Translations under genes and position numbers: made by a program
The notes under the pieces: generated by a model
What the model was told of the DNA's origin: nothing
The model's database searches: none
Seen by the model: only the letters and a program-made list of their open reading frames with translations
From: CAZKWG01 sp964615375
GTDB taxonomy: Bacteria > Myxococcota_A > UBA796 > CAZKWG01
Assembly: GCA_964615375.1 (NCBI GenBank)
Contig: CAZTOW010000065.1
Location: 1-49,478, forward strand
Reading direction: 5' to 3'
Length of the DNA: 49,478 nt
Part shown: piece by piece, positions 1 to 15,222 of the stretch
Layout of the letters: each line of letters starts with the position of its first letter
How positions within the stretch are numbered: the stretch's first letter is position 1

Positions 1-6572
<6,572 letters not shown>

Positions 6573-6576
<4 letters not shown>

Positions 6577-9500
6577 GCACCAGCAACCTCAGCATGGAAG
6601 GCCAGGGCATGGAAGGGCTGAGCCCTGAGCAGCTCGAGCTCCTCGGGCTGCTGATGGACGAGGCGCCCGCCGTGGAGCAGGGCATCCCGCGCGTCGGGGA
6701 CGGCCCGGCCCCGCTCTCCTTCGCCCAGCGCCAGCTCTTCCTCTTCGAGCGCCTGTTCCCGGACACGCCGGCCTACGGCGTGAGCCAGGGGATGCGCCTG
6801 CGCGGCCCGCTCTCGCACGCGGCGCTGGAGGCGGCCCTGCGCGGCCTGGTCGCCCGACACAGCGCGCTGCGCACGTCGTTCTCGCTGGAGGGTGAGGAGC
6901 CCACCCAGCGCGTGCTCCCGCCCTGGCGCCTGGTCCTACCCACAGTGGAGCTGGGGCATCTGCCCGAGGCCGAGCGCGAGGCCACGCTCTGGCGCGTCAT
7001 CGAGGAGGAGCAGGCGCGGAGCTTCGATCTCGGCGAGGGCCGCCTGCTGCGCGGCCTGCTCTTCGCCCTCGGGCCCGAGGAGCACGTCCTCCTCCTGTGC
7101 TCGCACCACATCAACACCGACGCGCTGTCCATGGGGATGCTGGCCAGCGAGCTGGTGGCGCTGCTGGACGCGGTGACCCGCGGCGCGCCGGACCCGCTGC
7201 CGCCGCCCGCCCTCCAGATGATCGACGTGGCGAGCTGGGAGCGCGCCCACCGGGCGGCCCGGCCGGAGGACGTGGCTTACTGGCGGGAGAAGCTGGCTGA
7301 CGCGCCCCTGCTGGGGCTGCCGACCGACCGACCGCGACCCGCGCGACCCACCTTCGCCGGGGCCCGGGTGCGCATCGACCTCCCGCGGGAGACCTCCGAC
7401 GCGCTGCGCGCCCTGGCCCGCGCCTCCGACACGACGCTGTACGTTCCGGTCTATGCAGGCTTGATCGCCGCGCTCTCGCGCTGGGCGGGCCACGACGACG
7501 TGGTCATCGGGACCCCCATCGCCGCCCGCGGGCGCCCGGAGCTGGAGCGCGTCTTCGGCTTCCTGGTCAACGTGCTGGCCCTGCGGACCCGGATCGACCC
7601 TGACGCGCCCTTCCGGGCCCTGGTCGAGGCCGCGCGCTCCACCGTGACCGGCGCCTTCGCCCACCAGGAGCTGCCCTTCGAGCTGCTGGTGGACGAGCTC
7701 AAGGTCAAGCGGGACGCGAGCTACAACCCCATCTTCCAGGTGAGCTTCGCCCTCTTCCGCTTCCCCGAGGTGCGCTCCACGCTCCCCGGCCTGCAGATCA
7801 CGCCCCTGCACCTGCCCTCGCCCAGCTCCAAGTTCGACCTCACGCTGGACCTCTGGGACACGCCGAGCGGACCGATCTTCGGCTTCCTGGAGTTCGCCCG
7901 CGATCTCTGGGACACGGCCACCATCGAGCGCCTGCGCGACCACCTCATCACCCTGCTCGGCGCCGCCGCCAGCGCCCCCGACACGCCCGTCCGCGCCCTG
8001 CCGTTGATGCCGCCCCAGGAGCGGCAGGCGGTGGTGGTGGGCTGGAACGCGGACGTCGGGCCCTTCCCGGCGGGGACCCTGCACGCCGCGGTTGCCGCCG
8101 TCGCCGCGGCACAGCCCCGGAAGATCGCGCTCATCGGTGAAGATCTCCGCCTGGACTACCAGGGGCTCTGGCGGGAGGTCGAGGCCCTGGCCGGGCGCCT
8201 CTACAAGGCCGGCGTGCGGCGGGGCGACCGGGTGGGCGTCTCGGTGCGGCGGGGCGCGGCGCTGGGGGTGGCGCTGCTGGGCGTGCTGCGGGCCGGGGCG
8301 GCCTATATCCCGCTCGACCCGGACTTCCCGGCGGCCCGCCTTCGCTGGATGGTGGAGGACGGCCGGCTCCGCGCCCTCGTCTCCGACGGCAGCCACGAGG
8401 CCGGGCTCCCCGGGCTGGAGCTGCCCGTGGTCCCGCCCCTGGGCGAGCGCGCTCCCCCGCCGCCCGACGAGGCCGAGGCCTCGGACCTGGCGTATATCCT
8501 CTACACCTCGGGCTCCACCGGGCGGCCGCGCGGCGTCGCGGTGCGCCACGACAACGTCCAGAGCTTCTTCGGCGGCATGGACCTGCGCATCGAGGGGGGC
8601 CCGGGAACCTGGCTGGCCCTGACCAGCGTGAGCTTCGACATCAGCGTGCTGGAGCTGCTGTGGACCCTGGCCCGCGGCTGGACGGTGGTGGTGCAGCCTG
8701 GGCTCCTGGAGACCGGCGCGCCGGAGCCGGCCAGCGCCCTGCGCTTCGGGCTCTTCTACTTCGCCTCCGAGAGCGGGGCGCGCGGGCTCGAGGCCTACCG
8801 CCTGCTGCTGGAGGGCGCGCGCCTGGCGGACGAGGGTGGGCTGGAGGCCGTCTGGATGCCCGAGCGGCACCTGGATCGCTTCGGCGGCATCTACCCGAAC
8901 CCCGCGGTCACCGCCGCCGCCGTCGCCGCCGTCACCCGGCGGATCTCGCTGCGGGCGGGAAGCGTCGTGCTCCCCTTGCACCACCCGCTGCGGCTCGCCG
9001 AGGAGTGGTCGGTGGTGGACAACCTCTCTGACGGTCGCGTGCAGCTCGCGCTGGCCTCGGGCTGGCACGCCAACGACTTCGTGTTCGCCCCCGAGCGGTA
9101 CGCGGATCGCAAGGAGCGACTGCTGGAGGGCATCGATCAGGTCCAGCGCCTCTGGCGGGGGGAGGCCGTCACCTTCCCCGGCGGGGCGGGCCCGGTCGAG
9201 GCGCGCGTCTACCCGCCCCCGGTCCAGGCAGAGCTGCCCCTGTGGCTCACGGCGGCGGGCAACCCCGAGACCTTCCGACTGGCCGGGGAGCGCGGGCTGT
9301 GTCTTTTGACACACCTGCTCGGGCAGGGCGTGGAGGGTCTGGCCGAGAAGATCCGCGTCTATCGTGAGGCCTGGGCTGCCGCCGGTCACCCTGGGCGCGG
9401 GCGGGTCGCGCTCATGCTCCACACGCTGCTGGCCGAGGACGAGGAGCAGGCCCTCGAGCTGGCCCGCGAGCCCTTCCTGGCCTACCTCCGGCAGTCCCTC

Positions 9501-11894
9501 GATCTGGCGGGCAAGCTCATCGCCCGGGTCGCCCCGGACTCCTCGCTGGCCGGCATGAGCCCCGAGGACATGGACGCGATGGCCCGCCACGGCTACCGGC
9601 GCTTCGTCCACGAGGCGGGCCTCTTCGGCACCCCGCGCTCGGTGCTGCCCCTGGTGCGCCGCCTCGCCGAGGCCGGTGTGGACGAGATCGGCGCGCTCAT
9701 CGACTTCGGCGTGCCCACGGAGGCCGCGCTGGCCGGCGTGCGCCTGCTCGTCGAGCTCCAGCGCGAGCTCTCCGCCGGCCACGACCGCGACATCGCCGCC
9801 CAGATCCAGCGCCACGGCGTCACGCACCTGCAGTGCACGCCCTCGCTGCTGCGCGTGGTCCCGCCCGCCGCCCTGGCCCCGCTGAGGATGCTGATGCTGG
9901 GCGGCGAGCCCCTGCCCCCCGCGCTGCTGGCGACCCTGCCCCCCGGGCTGCGCGTGGAGAACATGTACGGCCCCACCGAGACGACCATCTGGTCCACCAC
10001 CGGGGCCGTGCGCGCGGGCGAGCCCGTCACCCTGGGCCGACCCATCCGAAACACCCGCTGCTACGTCGTGGATCGCTGGGGCCAGCCCACCCCGATCGGC
10101 GTGCCCGGCGAGCTGTGGATCGGCGGCCCCGGGGTCGCGGCCGGCTACTGGGGCCTGCCCGAGGACACCGCGGCCCGCTTCCTGAACGACCCTCACGTCC
10201 CCGGCGGCCGGGTCTACCGCACCGGCGACCGCGCGCGCTGGCTCCCCGACGGGCGCCTGCAGTTCCTGGGCCGGCTCGACCACCAGGTGAAGATCCGCGG
10301 CCACCGCGTCGAGCCCGGCGAGGTCGAGGCCGCGCTCGCCCGCCAGCCCGGCGTCGCCGCCGCCGTGGTCCACCCCCTCCAGAGCGGCGAGGAGACCCGC
10401 CTCTGCGCCTGGATCGTGCCCTCCGACGACGACCCCCAGGCCGAGGAGGCCCACGTCGGCGAGTGGAGCCACATCTGGGACCGCAACTGGGGCGACGGCG
10501 AGCCGCCCGACCCCAGCTTCGACATCCGCGGCTGGCGCAGCGCCGTGGACGGCCGCCCAATCCCCGCCGAGCAGATGCGCGAGTGGGTGGAGGCCACCGC
10601 CCGGCGCCTCCTGCAGACCGGCGCCCGCAGCGTGCTGGAGATCGGCTGCGGAACCGGGCTCCTGCTGCACCGCCTCGCGCCCGAGCTCCAGCGCTACCGC
10701 GGCCTGGACCTCTCGCCCGTGGCCATCGAGCGCCTCCGGGAGCGCGCCCCCGCCCACGTCGAGCTCGCCGTCGGGCCCGCGCACCAGGTGGAGGGCGAGG
10801 GCTGGGACGCCGTGCTGCTCTCCAGCGTCGTCCAGTACTTCCCGAGCGCCCGCTACCTGCGCGACGTGCTCCAACGCGCCGTGCGGGCCACGCGGCCGGG
10901 CGGCGTCGTGATGGTGGCGGATGTGCGCGATCTCCGCCAGCTCCGCCCTCAGGCTGAGGCCACCGCCACCGCCGCCGGCCTCAGCGGTCGGGCCTGGGAG
11001 GCTGACGTCGATCGGCGCGTGCGCGGCGAGGAGGAGCTGATGGTGGAGCCCGGCTGGTTCCTGCGCGCCGGCCTCCCCGGCGTGGGCGCCGTCCAGCTCC
11101 TGCGCCGCCGCGGGCGCGCCACCAACGAGATGAGCGCCTGGCGTTACGACGTCCTCCTGCACGTCGGGGCCCCTCCCCTCCCCGCTCGCGCCGAGCGCGC
11201 GACCTGGACCCGCCTCGAGGATCTGGGCGCCGCCCTCGCCCGCGGACCCGAGCGCCTCGTCGTCGCCGACATCCCCGACGCCCACCAGGGCCCTGGCGGC
11301 GCCATCGAGGACCTCTACGCCCTGGGCGAGGCCCGCGGCTACCGGGTCGAGGTCTGCGTGGGCACATCGGGTGACCCGGCTCGAATGGACGCCGTGTTCA
11401 CCCGCGCCGATCTCCCCTGGGCCCCCGTGCTCGGCCCCGTGCCCGGCGACCGCGCCAGCGCCCCCTACGTCGTGCGCGCCCGGAGCCGGCTCGTGCCCGC
11501 GCTCCTGCCCGCCCTGCGCGAGCGCCTCCCCGAGCACATGATCCCCAGCGCCTTCGTCGTGCTGCCCCAGCTCCCGCTCACCCCCAACGGCAAGGTCGAC
11601 CGGCGCGCCCTCCCCCCGCCCAGCCAGGACGAGGGCGCCCTCGACCCGGGCGCCGTCGCCCCCTCCACCCCCACCGAGCGCGCCCTCGCCCCCCTCTTCG
11701 CCGAGGTGCTCGATCGCGCCAGCGTGTCCGTCGATCGCGACTTCTTCGACATCGGCGGCCACTCGCTGCTGGCCGTCCACCTCGTCAGCCGCGTCCAGCA
11801 GACCCTCGGCGTAGACCTGCCCCTCGTCGCCTTCTTCGAGAACCCCAGCGTGGCCCGCCTCGCCGCCTGGCTCGACGCCCGGAGCGCCACATGA
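6573..11894 (+). CDS. NRPS module C-A(Gly-like)-[monooxygenase]-[methyltransferase]-PCP
   Basis: 1773-aa NRPS module. The condensation domain (about 45-480) has SHHINTDA, with Ala in place of the usual Gly after the Asp. The A domain starts near 506 (A3 YTSGSTGRPRG near 643, A4 SFDISVLEL) and is interrupted between A4 and A5 by a bacterial luciferase-like flavin monooxygenase (about 723-1063; LEAVWMPERH, LASGWHANDF). A5 (NMYGPTETT) is near 1130. A second insert, a SAM methyltransferase (about 1297-1530; VLEIGCGTG near 1357), lies between A8 and A10. The carrier domain ends the protein (IGGHSLL near 1727). The readable code D-I-L-Q-M-G-M-I-W is close to the glycine code. An A domain split by a monooxygenase is known from MtaG of myxothiazol, where a glycine unit is oxidised and cleaved to leave a terminal amide. 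By inference this module would leave an N-methyl amide. There is no thioesterase domain. The start is fixed by GGAGGAGG just upstream and by ATGA overlap. Confidence 0.93.
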
Positions 11895-12649
11895 GCACCG
11901 CGCCTTCCCCCTGGGTCCTGCGGCGCGCGCCCAACCCCACCGCCCGCGCCCGCCTCTTCTGTCTCCCCTTCGCCGGCGGCAGCGCCAGCGCCTACCGCGA
12001 CTGGCCCGAGCGCCTCCCCCCCTGGCTGGAGGTGCTCCCCGTCGAGCTCCCCGGGCGCGGCATGCGCCTCGGCGAGCCCCCCATCCCCGCCCTCCTCCCC
12101 CTCATCGAGACCATGCTCACCGGGCTACGGCCCTGGATGGACCGGCCCTTCGCCTTCTTCGGGCACTCCATGGGCGCGCTCCTGGCCTTTGAGGCCACCC
12201 GCCTGCTGCGGCGCTGGCGCCAGCCCCTGCCCGCCCTCCTGGCCGTCTCCGGCTACCGCGCCCCCCACCTCGACGACCCTGAGCCTCAGCTCCGCGGCCT
12301 CAGCGACCAGGCCCTGCTGGCGCGCGTGCGCGACCTCGGCGGCACCCCCGTCGAGGTCCTGAACTCCCCCGAGATCCTCGAGCTGCTCGTCCCCGTCTTC
12401 CGGGCCGACTTCGCCGTCACCGAGACCTGGCGCTCGCCCGAGGAGCCTCCCCTCGACGTGCCCATGCTCGTCCTGGGCGGCCTGTGGGACCCGCGCGCGC
12501 CGCGGCCCACCCTCGAGCGCTGGGAGCAGCATGCCGCCGGGCCCATCCGCACCGTGATGTTCCCCGGGGATCATTTCTATCACCGCGCCGCGCCCGCTCC
12601 CGTCCTGCGCGTCCTGCGCGAGGAGCTGACGCGGCGCCTTGGCGCCTGA
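11891..12649 (+). CDS. Type II thioesterase (alpha/beta hydrolase)
   Basis: 252-aa stand-alone thioesterase of the GrsT/RifR type that accompanies NRPS and PKS lines. Visible parts are the N-terminal LFCLPFAGGSA strand-loop, the nucleophile elbow GHSMG (near 91-95), the Asp region LGGLWDPRAP (near 199) and the catalytic His in PGDHFYH (near 227). Family role: removes stalled or wrong acyl groups from carrier-protein phosphopantetheine arms. It overlaps the preceding NRPS by ATGA and is the last gene of that operon. Because the final module lacks its own TE, this enzyme might also clear the residue left on the last carrier after oxidative release; that is inference. It ends 4 bp from the convergent small gene on the other strand. 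Confidence 0.92.
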   Translation: MSTAPSPWVLRRAPNPTARARLFCLPFAGGSASAYRDWPERLPPWLEVLPVELPGRGMRLGEPPIPALLPLIETMLTGLRPWMDRPFAFFGHSMGALLAFEATRLLRRWRQPLPALLAVSGYRAPHLDDPEPQLRGLSDQALLARVRDLGGTPVEVLNSPEILELLVPVFRADFAVTETWRSPEEPPLDVPMLVLGGLWDPRAPRPTLERWEQHAAGPIRTVMFPGDHFYHRAAPAPVLRVLREELTRRLGA

Positions 12650-12653
12650 GCAC

Positions 12654-12884
12654 TCAGCGGCGCGCGCCCATCCAGCCCATCCCCGTCTGGTCCTTCTTCT
12701 TCTTGGGGCGCACCACCAGCACCACCGGCTGCGCCCCCTCGGCGATCGTGCCCGCCGCCTTCAGATCCGCGATCACCGACTCCAGCTCTCCCAGGAGCGG
12801 GCCGCCGCCGTTCACCAGCTTCTTGATCGCCTTCCGCTTCTTCTTTCCGAGATCGATGATGACCGGGGAGGACGCGCTGCTCAT
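12654..12884 (-). CDS. Small basic protein, DUF6200-like
   Basis: 76-aa protein with the start IIDLGKKKRKAIKKL, a middle helix with GELESVIADLK, and a C-terminal strand QPVVLVVRPKKKK. I recognise this arrangement (VIDLGKxxRK, then PVVLVVRxK) as the DUF6200 type of small proteins found in myxobacteria and relatives; the function is unknown. The ATG at 12884 is preferred over the ATG at 12950: the family pattern begins at this Met, a GAGG stretch lies about 7 nt upstream, and the longer N-terminus is arginine-rich low-complexity sequence. It converges with the thioesterase gene. Confidence 0.6.
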   Translation of the reverse strand: MSSASSPVIIDLGKKKRKAIKKLVNGGGPLLGELESVIADLKAAGTIAEGAQPVVLVVRPKKKKDQTGMGWMGARR

Positions 12885-13012
12885 GATGGCCTCGGGCTTC
12901 GGGGGGTGGAGGAGCCGAGCGCGGCCGCGCCGACGCTCGCCGGGGAGCATAACGCGAGAGGGATGGGCCGGAGCGGGGGCTGGAGGAGGCGCGCGAGCTT
13001 CGAGGGAGCGGC

Positions 13013-13039
13013 TTGACAGGTCAGAGGGGGGCGGATAAT
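13013..13039 (+). promoter_or_regulatory. Likely sigma-70-type promoter of tRNA-Asn
   Basis: A perfect -35 TTGACA (13013-13018) is followed by GATAAT (13034-13039). The 15-nt spacer is a little short; TAATAG at 13036 would give 17. Transcription would begin a few bases before the tRNA at 13052. Confidence 0.6.
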
Positions 13040-13051
13040 AGCTGGGCGCCT

Positions 13052-13128
13052 TCCCGCTTAGCTCAGTTGGTTAGAGCAACGGACTGTTAATCCGTGGGTC
13101 GCTGGTTCAAGTCCAGCAGCGGGAGCCA
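13052..13128 (+). tRNA. tRNA-Asn (anticodon GTT), CCA encoded
   Basis: The cloverleaf folds by eye. Acceptor TCCCGCT (13052-13058) pairs with AGCGGGA (13118-13124), followed by discriminator G and encoded CCA. The D arm is GCTC/GAGC. The anticodon stem ACGGA/TCCGT encloses CTGTTAA with GTT at 13086-13088. The T arm is CTGG-TTCAAGT-CCAG. The body closely resembles E. coli tRNA-Asn. The recombinase gene on the opposite strand ends inside the anticodon loop. Confidence 0.97.
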
Positions 13129-13171
13129 TACCCCACCGGTCACGAACCCCGGCTGATCAACAGCCGGGGTT
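13087..13171. other. Candidate attachment-site region at tRNA-Asn 3' end
   Basis: The tRNA 3' half and terminator lie directly against the recombinase gene, as at the att end of integrated elements. I did not see a second copy of the tRNA 3' end in the window, so neither the core nor the other boundary can be fixed. Confidence 0.35.
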
Positions 13172-14799
13172 TCGTCGTTCTGGTGTGTAGATTCTTGATT
13201 GCTCCCACCAGTGGAGCCTGAACCTCCGTTCTCGCCTCCGCCCCCTCTGCCGGCGGTCGCCGCGCGCGCCTCCATGAACCGGCTGGCCTGCTTGCCGTCG
13301 TAGAGCTCGACCTCCACGCGGTCGGGGTGCAGCGTCACCTCCTTGACCATGAGGTGGAGGAACTCGCGCTTCTCGGCCAGCGACAGGTACTGGAAGGCCA
13401 TGTCGAAGCCTCGGATCGCCTGGACCATGACCTCGTGGTCGAGCTGCTCGGTCTCGCGCACGGACAGCTCGCCCTCGACGGCGGCGAGGGCGCCGCGGAG
13501 TTGCTCGGCGCGGTTCTCCGCCTCGGCCAGGGCCTTCTTGGCGGTGGCCGACGAGGAGATCCCCGCCCCGAGGATCTGCGTCAGCACCCGCGCTGCGGTG
13601 TCCTCGGCCTCAGATAGCTCACGCTTGAGCGCCGTCGCCCGCTCGCGCAGGGGCTTGACGCTCTGGTCGGCGAGACGGTTGGCCTCGGCCACAGCCTCCT
13701 CCAGGAGCTTCGGGTCGCGGGCGGCTTCGCGAACGATCTCCAACACCGCCTCGTCAGCACGCTCGGCACGGACCTGCTTGACCGGGCAGGCGTGGTCGGG
13801 CTTCTTCTGGATGCCCACGCAACGGTAGTAGTGGTAGCGGCCTCCTCGCCCGTTTCCGGCCGAGGTCGTGAGGCTGTAGCCGCAGGCGCAGCGGAGCACG
13901 CCGGTCAGCAGGTAGTCGTACTGGGTGCGCAGCGGCGGGCCACGGCGGTTCTTGGCGTTGCCCTCGATGATGGCGGCGGCGCGCTCGAAGGACTCCCGGT
14001 CGATGATGGCCTCGTGCTGGCCCGCGAAGATCTCGCCCTTGTGGTCGATCTCGCCCAGGTAGAGTTTGTTGGCGACCATGATTTGGACCGCAGAGACGGT
14101 GAATTCCTGACCGCCTTTGGGTCCGCTCCGACGGCTGTTGTATTGCTTCTGTCGGTGACCCTGCTCGTTGAGCCAACGGGCGACCTGGGTGCTGGAGCGC
14201 AGCTCCAGGTACTTGTCGAAGATGAGCTTGACGAGCCCGGCCTCGACGATGTTGAGCGTGAGGTGCCCGTTGCCCTCGGAGTCGTAGCCGAGGGGCGGGT
14301 GTCCGCCGTTCCAGAGCCCACGCTCGGCGCGGGCGCGCATGGCGAGGCGGGTGCGCTCTGCTGTCTGTTCACGTTCGAGCTCGGCGAAGACCAACACCAG
14401 CTTGAGCATCGCGCGGCCGATGGCGGTGGACGTGTCGAATGATTCGTTCAGGCTGACGAACTGGACGTTGTTCTCCTCGAAGAGGCGGTGCAACTCGTAG
14501 AAGTCCAGCAGGGACCGCGACAGCCGGTCCACGCGGGTGACCATGACCAGGTCCACCTCGCGGTTGCGGACCGCGTTGAGCAGGCGCTGGACCTGAGGGC
14601 GGGCGAGGTTCTTGCCGCTGGCGCCTTCTTCGCGGAAGACCTGGGTGATCTCGGCGGGGCCGTTGCGGGACAGGACGGCTGCGCGTAGGCGGGCCTCCTG
14701 GGTGTCGAGCGAGCCCTCGTCCTTGCTGGCCTGGAGGTCGGTGGAGACGCGCGTGTAGAGCGCGACGCGGAGGGCGGCGGTTGAGGTCGGGGCGGGCAT
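13087..14799 (-). CDS. Large serine recombinase (integrase)
   Basis: 570-aa serine recombinase. The resolvase catalytic domain (about 10-160) has YTRVS with the nucleophile Ser near 19, then GASGKNLARPQ and TRVDRLSRS. A recombinase domain follows (about 185-290), then a zinc ribbon with four Cys (CAC...YYRC...HACP, about 305-345), a coiled-coil-like helical stretch (about 365-460) and a Gly/Ser-rich tail. The last residues, LPLLDLNQRPTD, are the antisense translation of the tRNA-Asn body, and the stop codon is the complement of its anticodon loop. So the C-terminus appears to be made by flanking tRNA DNA. ATG 14799 is chosen because CCGGAG precedes it and the catalytic domain begins right after; the frame stays open to 14979 without homologous-looking sequence. 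Role by family: site-specific integration and excision of a mobile element. Confidence 0.92.
   Translation of the reverse strand: MPAPTSTAALRVALYTRVSTDLQASKDEGSLDTQEARLRAAVLSRNGPAEITQVFREEGASGKNLARPQVQRLLNAVRNREVDLVMVTRVDRLSRSLLDFYELHRLFEENNVQFVSLNESFDTSTAIGRAMLKLVLVFAELEREQTAERTRLAMRARAERGLWNGGHPPLGYDSEGNGHLTLNIVEAGLVKLIFDKYLELRSSTQVARWLNEQGHRQKQYNSRRSGPKGGQEFTVSAVQIMVANKLYLGEIDHKGEIFAGQHEAIIDRESFERAAAIIEGNAKNRRGPPLRTQYDYLLTGVLRCACGYSLTTSAGNGRGGRYHYYRCVGIQKKPDHACPVKQVRAERADEAVLEIVREAARDPKLLEEAVAEANRLADQSVKPLRERATALKRELSEAEDTAARVLTQILGAGISSSATAKKALAEAENRAEQLRGALAAVEGELSVRETEQLDHEVMVQAIRGFDMAFQYLSLAEKREFLHLMVKEVTLHPDRVEVELYDGKQASRFMEARAATAGRGGGGENGGSGSTGGSNQESTHQNDETPAVDQPGFVTGGVWLPLLDLNQRPTD
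13145..13175 (+). terminator. Hairpin terminator after tRNA-Asn
   Basis: A perfect 11-bp stem AACCCCGGCTG (13145-13155) / CAGCCGGGGTT (13161-13171) has a 5-nt loop and is followed by TCGT. It lies 16 nt after the tRNA and is probably an intrinsic terminator with a weak T tract. The recombinase frame reads through it on the opposite strand. Confidence 0.7.
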
Positions 14800-15222
14800 G
14801 ATGGCTCCGGCTGGGTTCGTTGTGATTTGTTGGTACCATGTTGTAATGTGATCAGCAAGGGCACGGTCGACCAAGGGTCCCGACATGCCTACGTCGGTCC
14901 GAGCGACACCTGTCAGGGGTGACGAATGCGACGAACGATCTGACGGTCGTTCGTCACCCCTGGCGGCCGTGGCTTTCACACCTACAACCTCAGGACTCCA
15001 GAAGTTCGCTGCCCACCAGGGGTGTCAACCCTTCGACACCCCGACGGGTAATTCACGGCGTCTCTCCATTGGCACGGAACTTGCTTAACTTTCAGGCCAG
15101 CATCTGGAGCCGCCGATGTTCGTCACCCCCACACGCTTCCCGCCGGCCACGCACAGCAAGTTCTGCGCGAGGATCTTGCCGACGTCGATCTCATTTGAGA
15201 CAATCGACGCGGAAGGACCCTG
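14800..15222. promoter_or_regulatory. Divergent regulatory gap between recombinase and toxin gene
   Basis: 423 bp without a convincing gene, and less GC-rich near the recombinase start. A perfect 13-bp inverted repeat CAGGGGTGACGAA (14914-14926) / TTCGTCACCCCTG (14950-14962) encloses an overlapping 8-bp one, ACGAACGA (14931-14938) / TCGTTCGT (14947-14954). A third pair is GGGGTGTC (15019-15026) / GACACCCC (15035-15042). The shared AGGGGTG half-site suggests binding sites for one protein, either an activator for the sigma-54 promoter downstream or the recombinase itself. The recombinase promoter is not clear. Confidence 0.6.
15069..15086 (+). promoter_or_regulatory. Sigma-54 (RpoN) promoter
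   Basis: TTGGCACGGAACTTGCTT matches the -24/-12 consensus YTGGCACG-N4-TTGCW at every position. Transcription would start near 15096, leaving a leader of about 125 nt before the GTG start at 15223. Sigma-54 promoters need an enhancer-binding activator; the inverted repeats centred about 40 and 140 bp upstream are candidate sites. Confidence 0.8.

Noticed and set aside
6936..11780. 1614-codon open frame antisense to the second NRPS
   Set aside because: It mirrors the NRPS codon bias (GC at third positions leaves the antisense frame stop-free), has low-complexity Gly/Ala/Arg/His composition and no recognisable domain.
12484..13038. Open frame on the + strand across the DUF6200-like gene
   Set aside because: It overlaps the thioesterase end, the small gene and the tRNA promoter, with no domain or coding signal of its own.
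14800..14979. Longer N-terminus for the serine recombinase
   Set aside because: The added 60 residues lie before the conserved YTRVS start, overlap the inverted repeats, and the internal ATG at 14799 has a better ribosome site.
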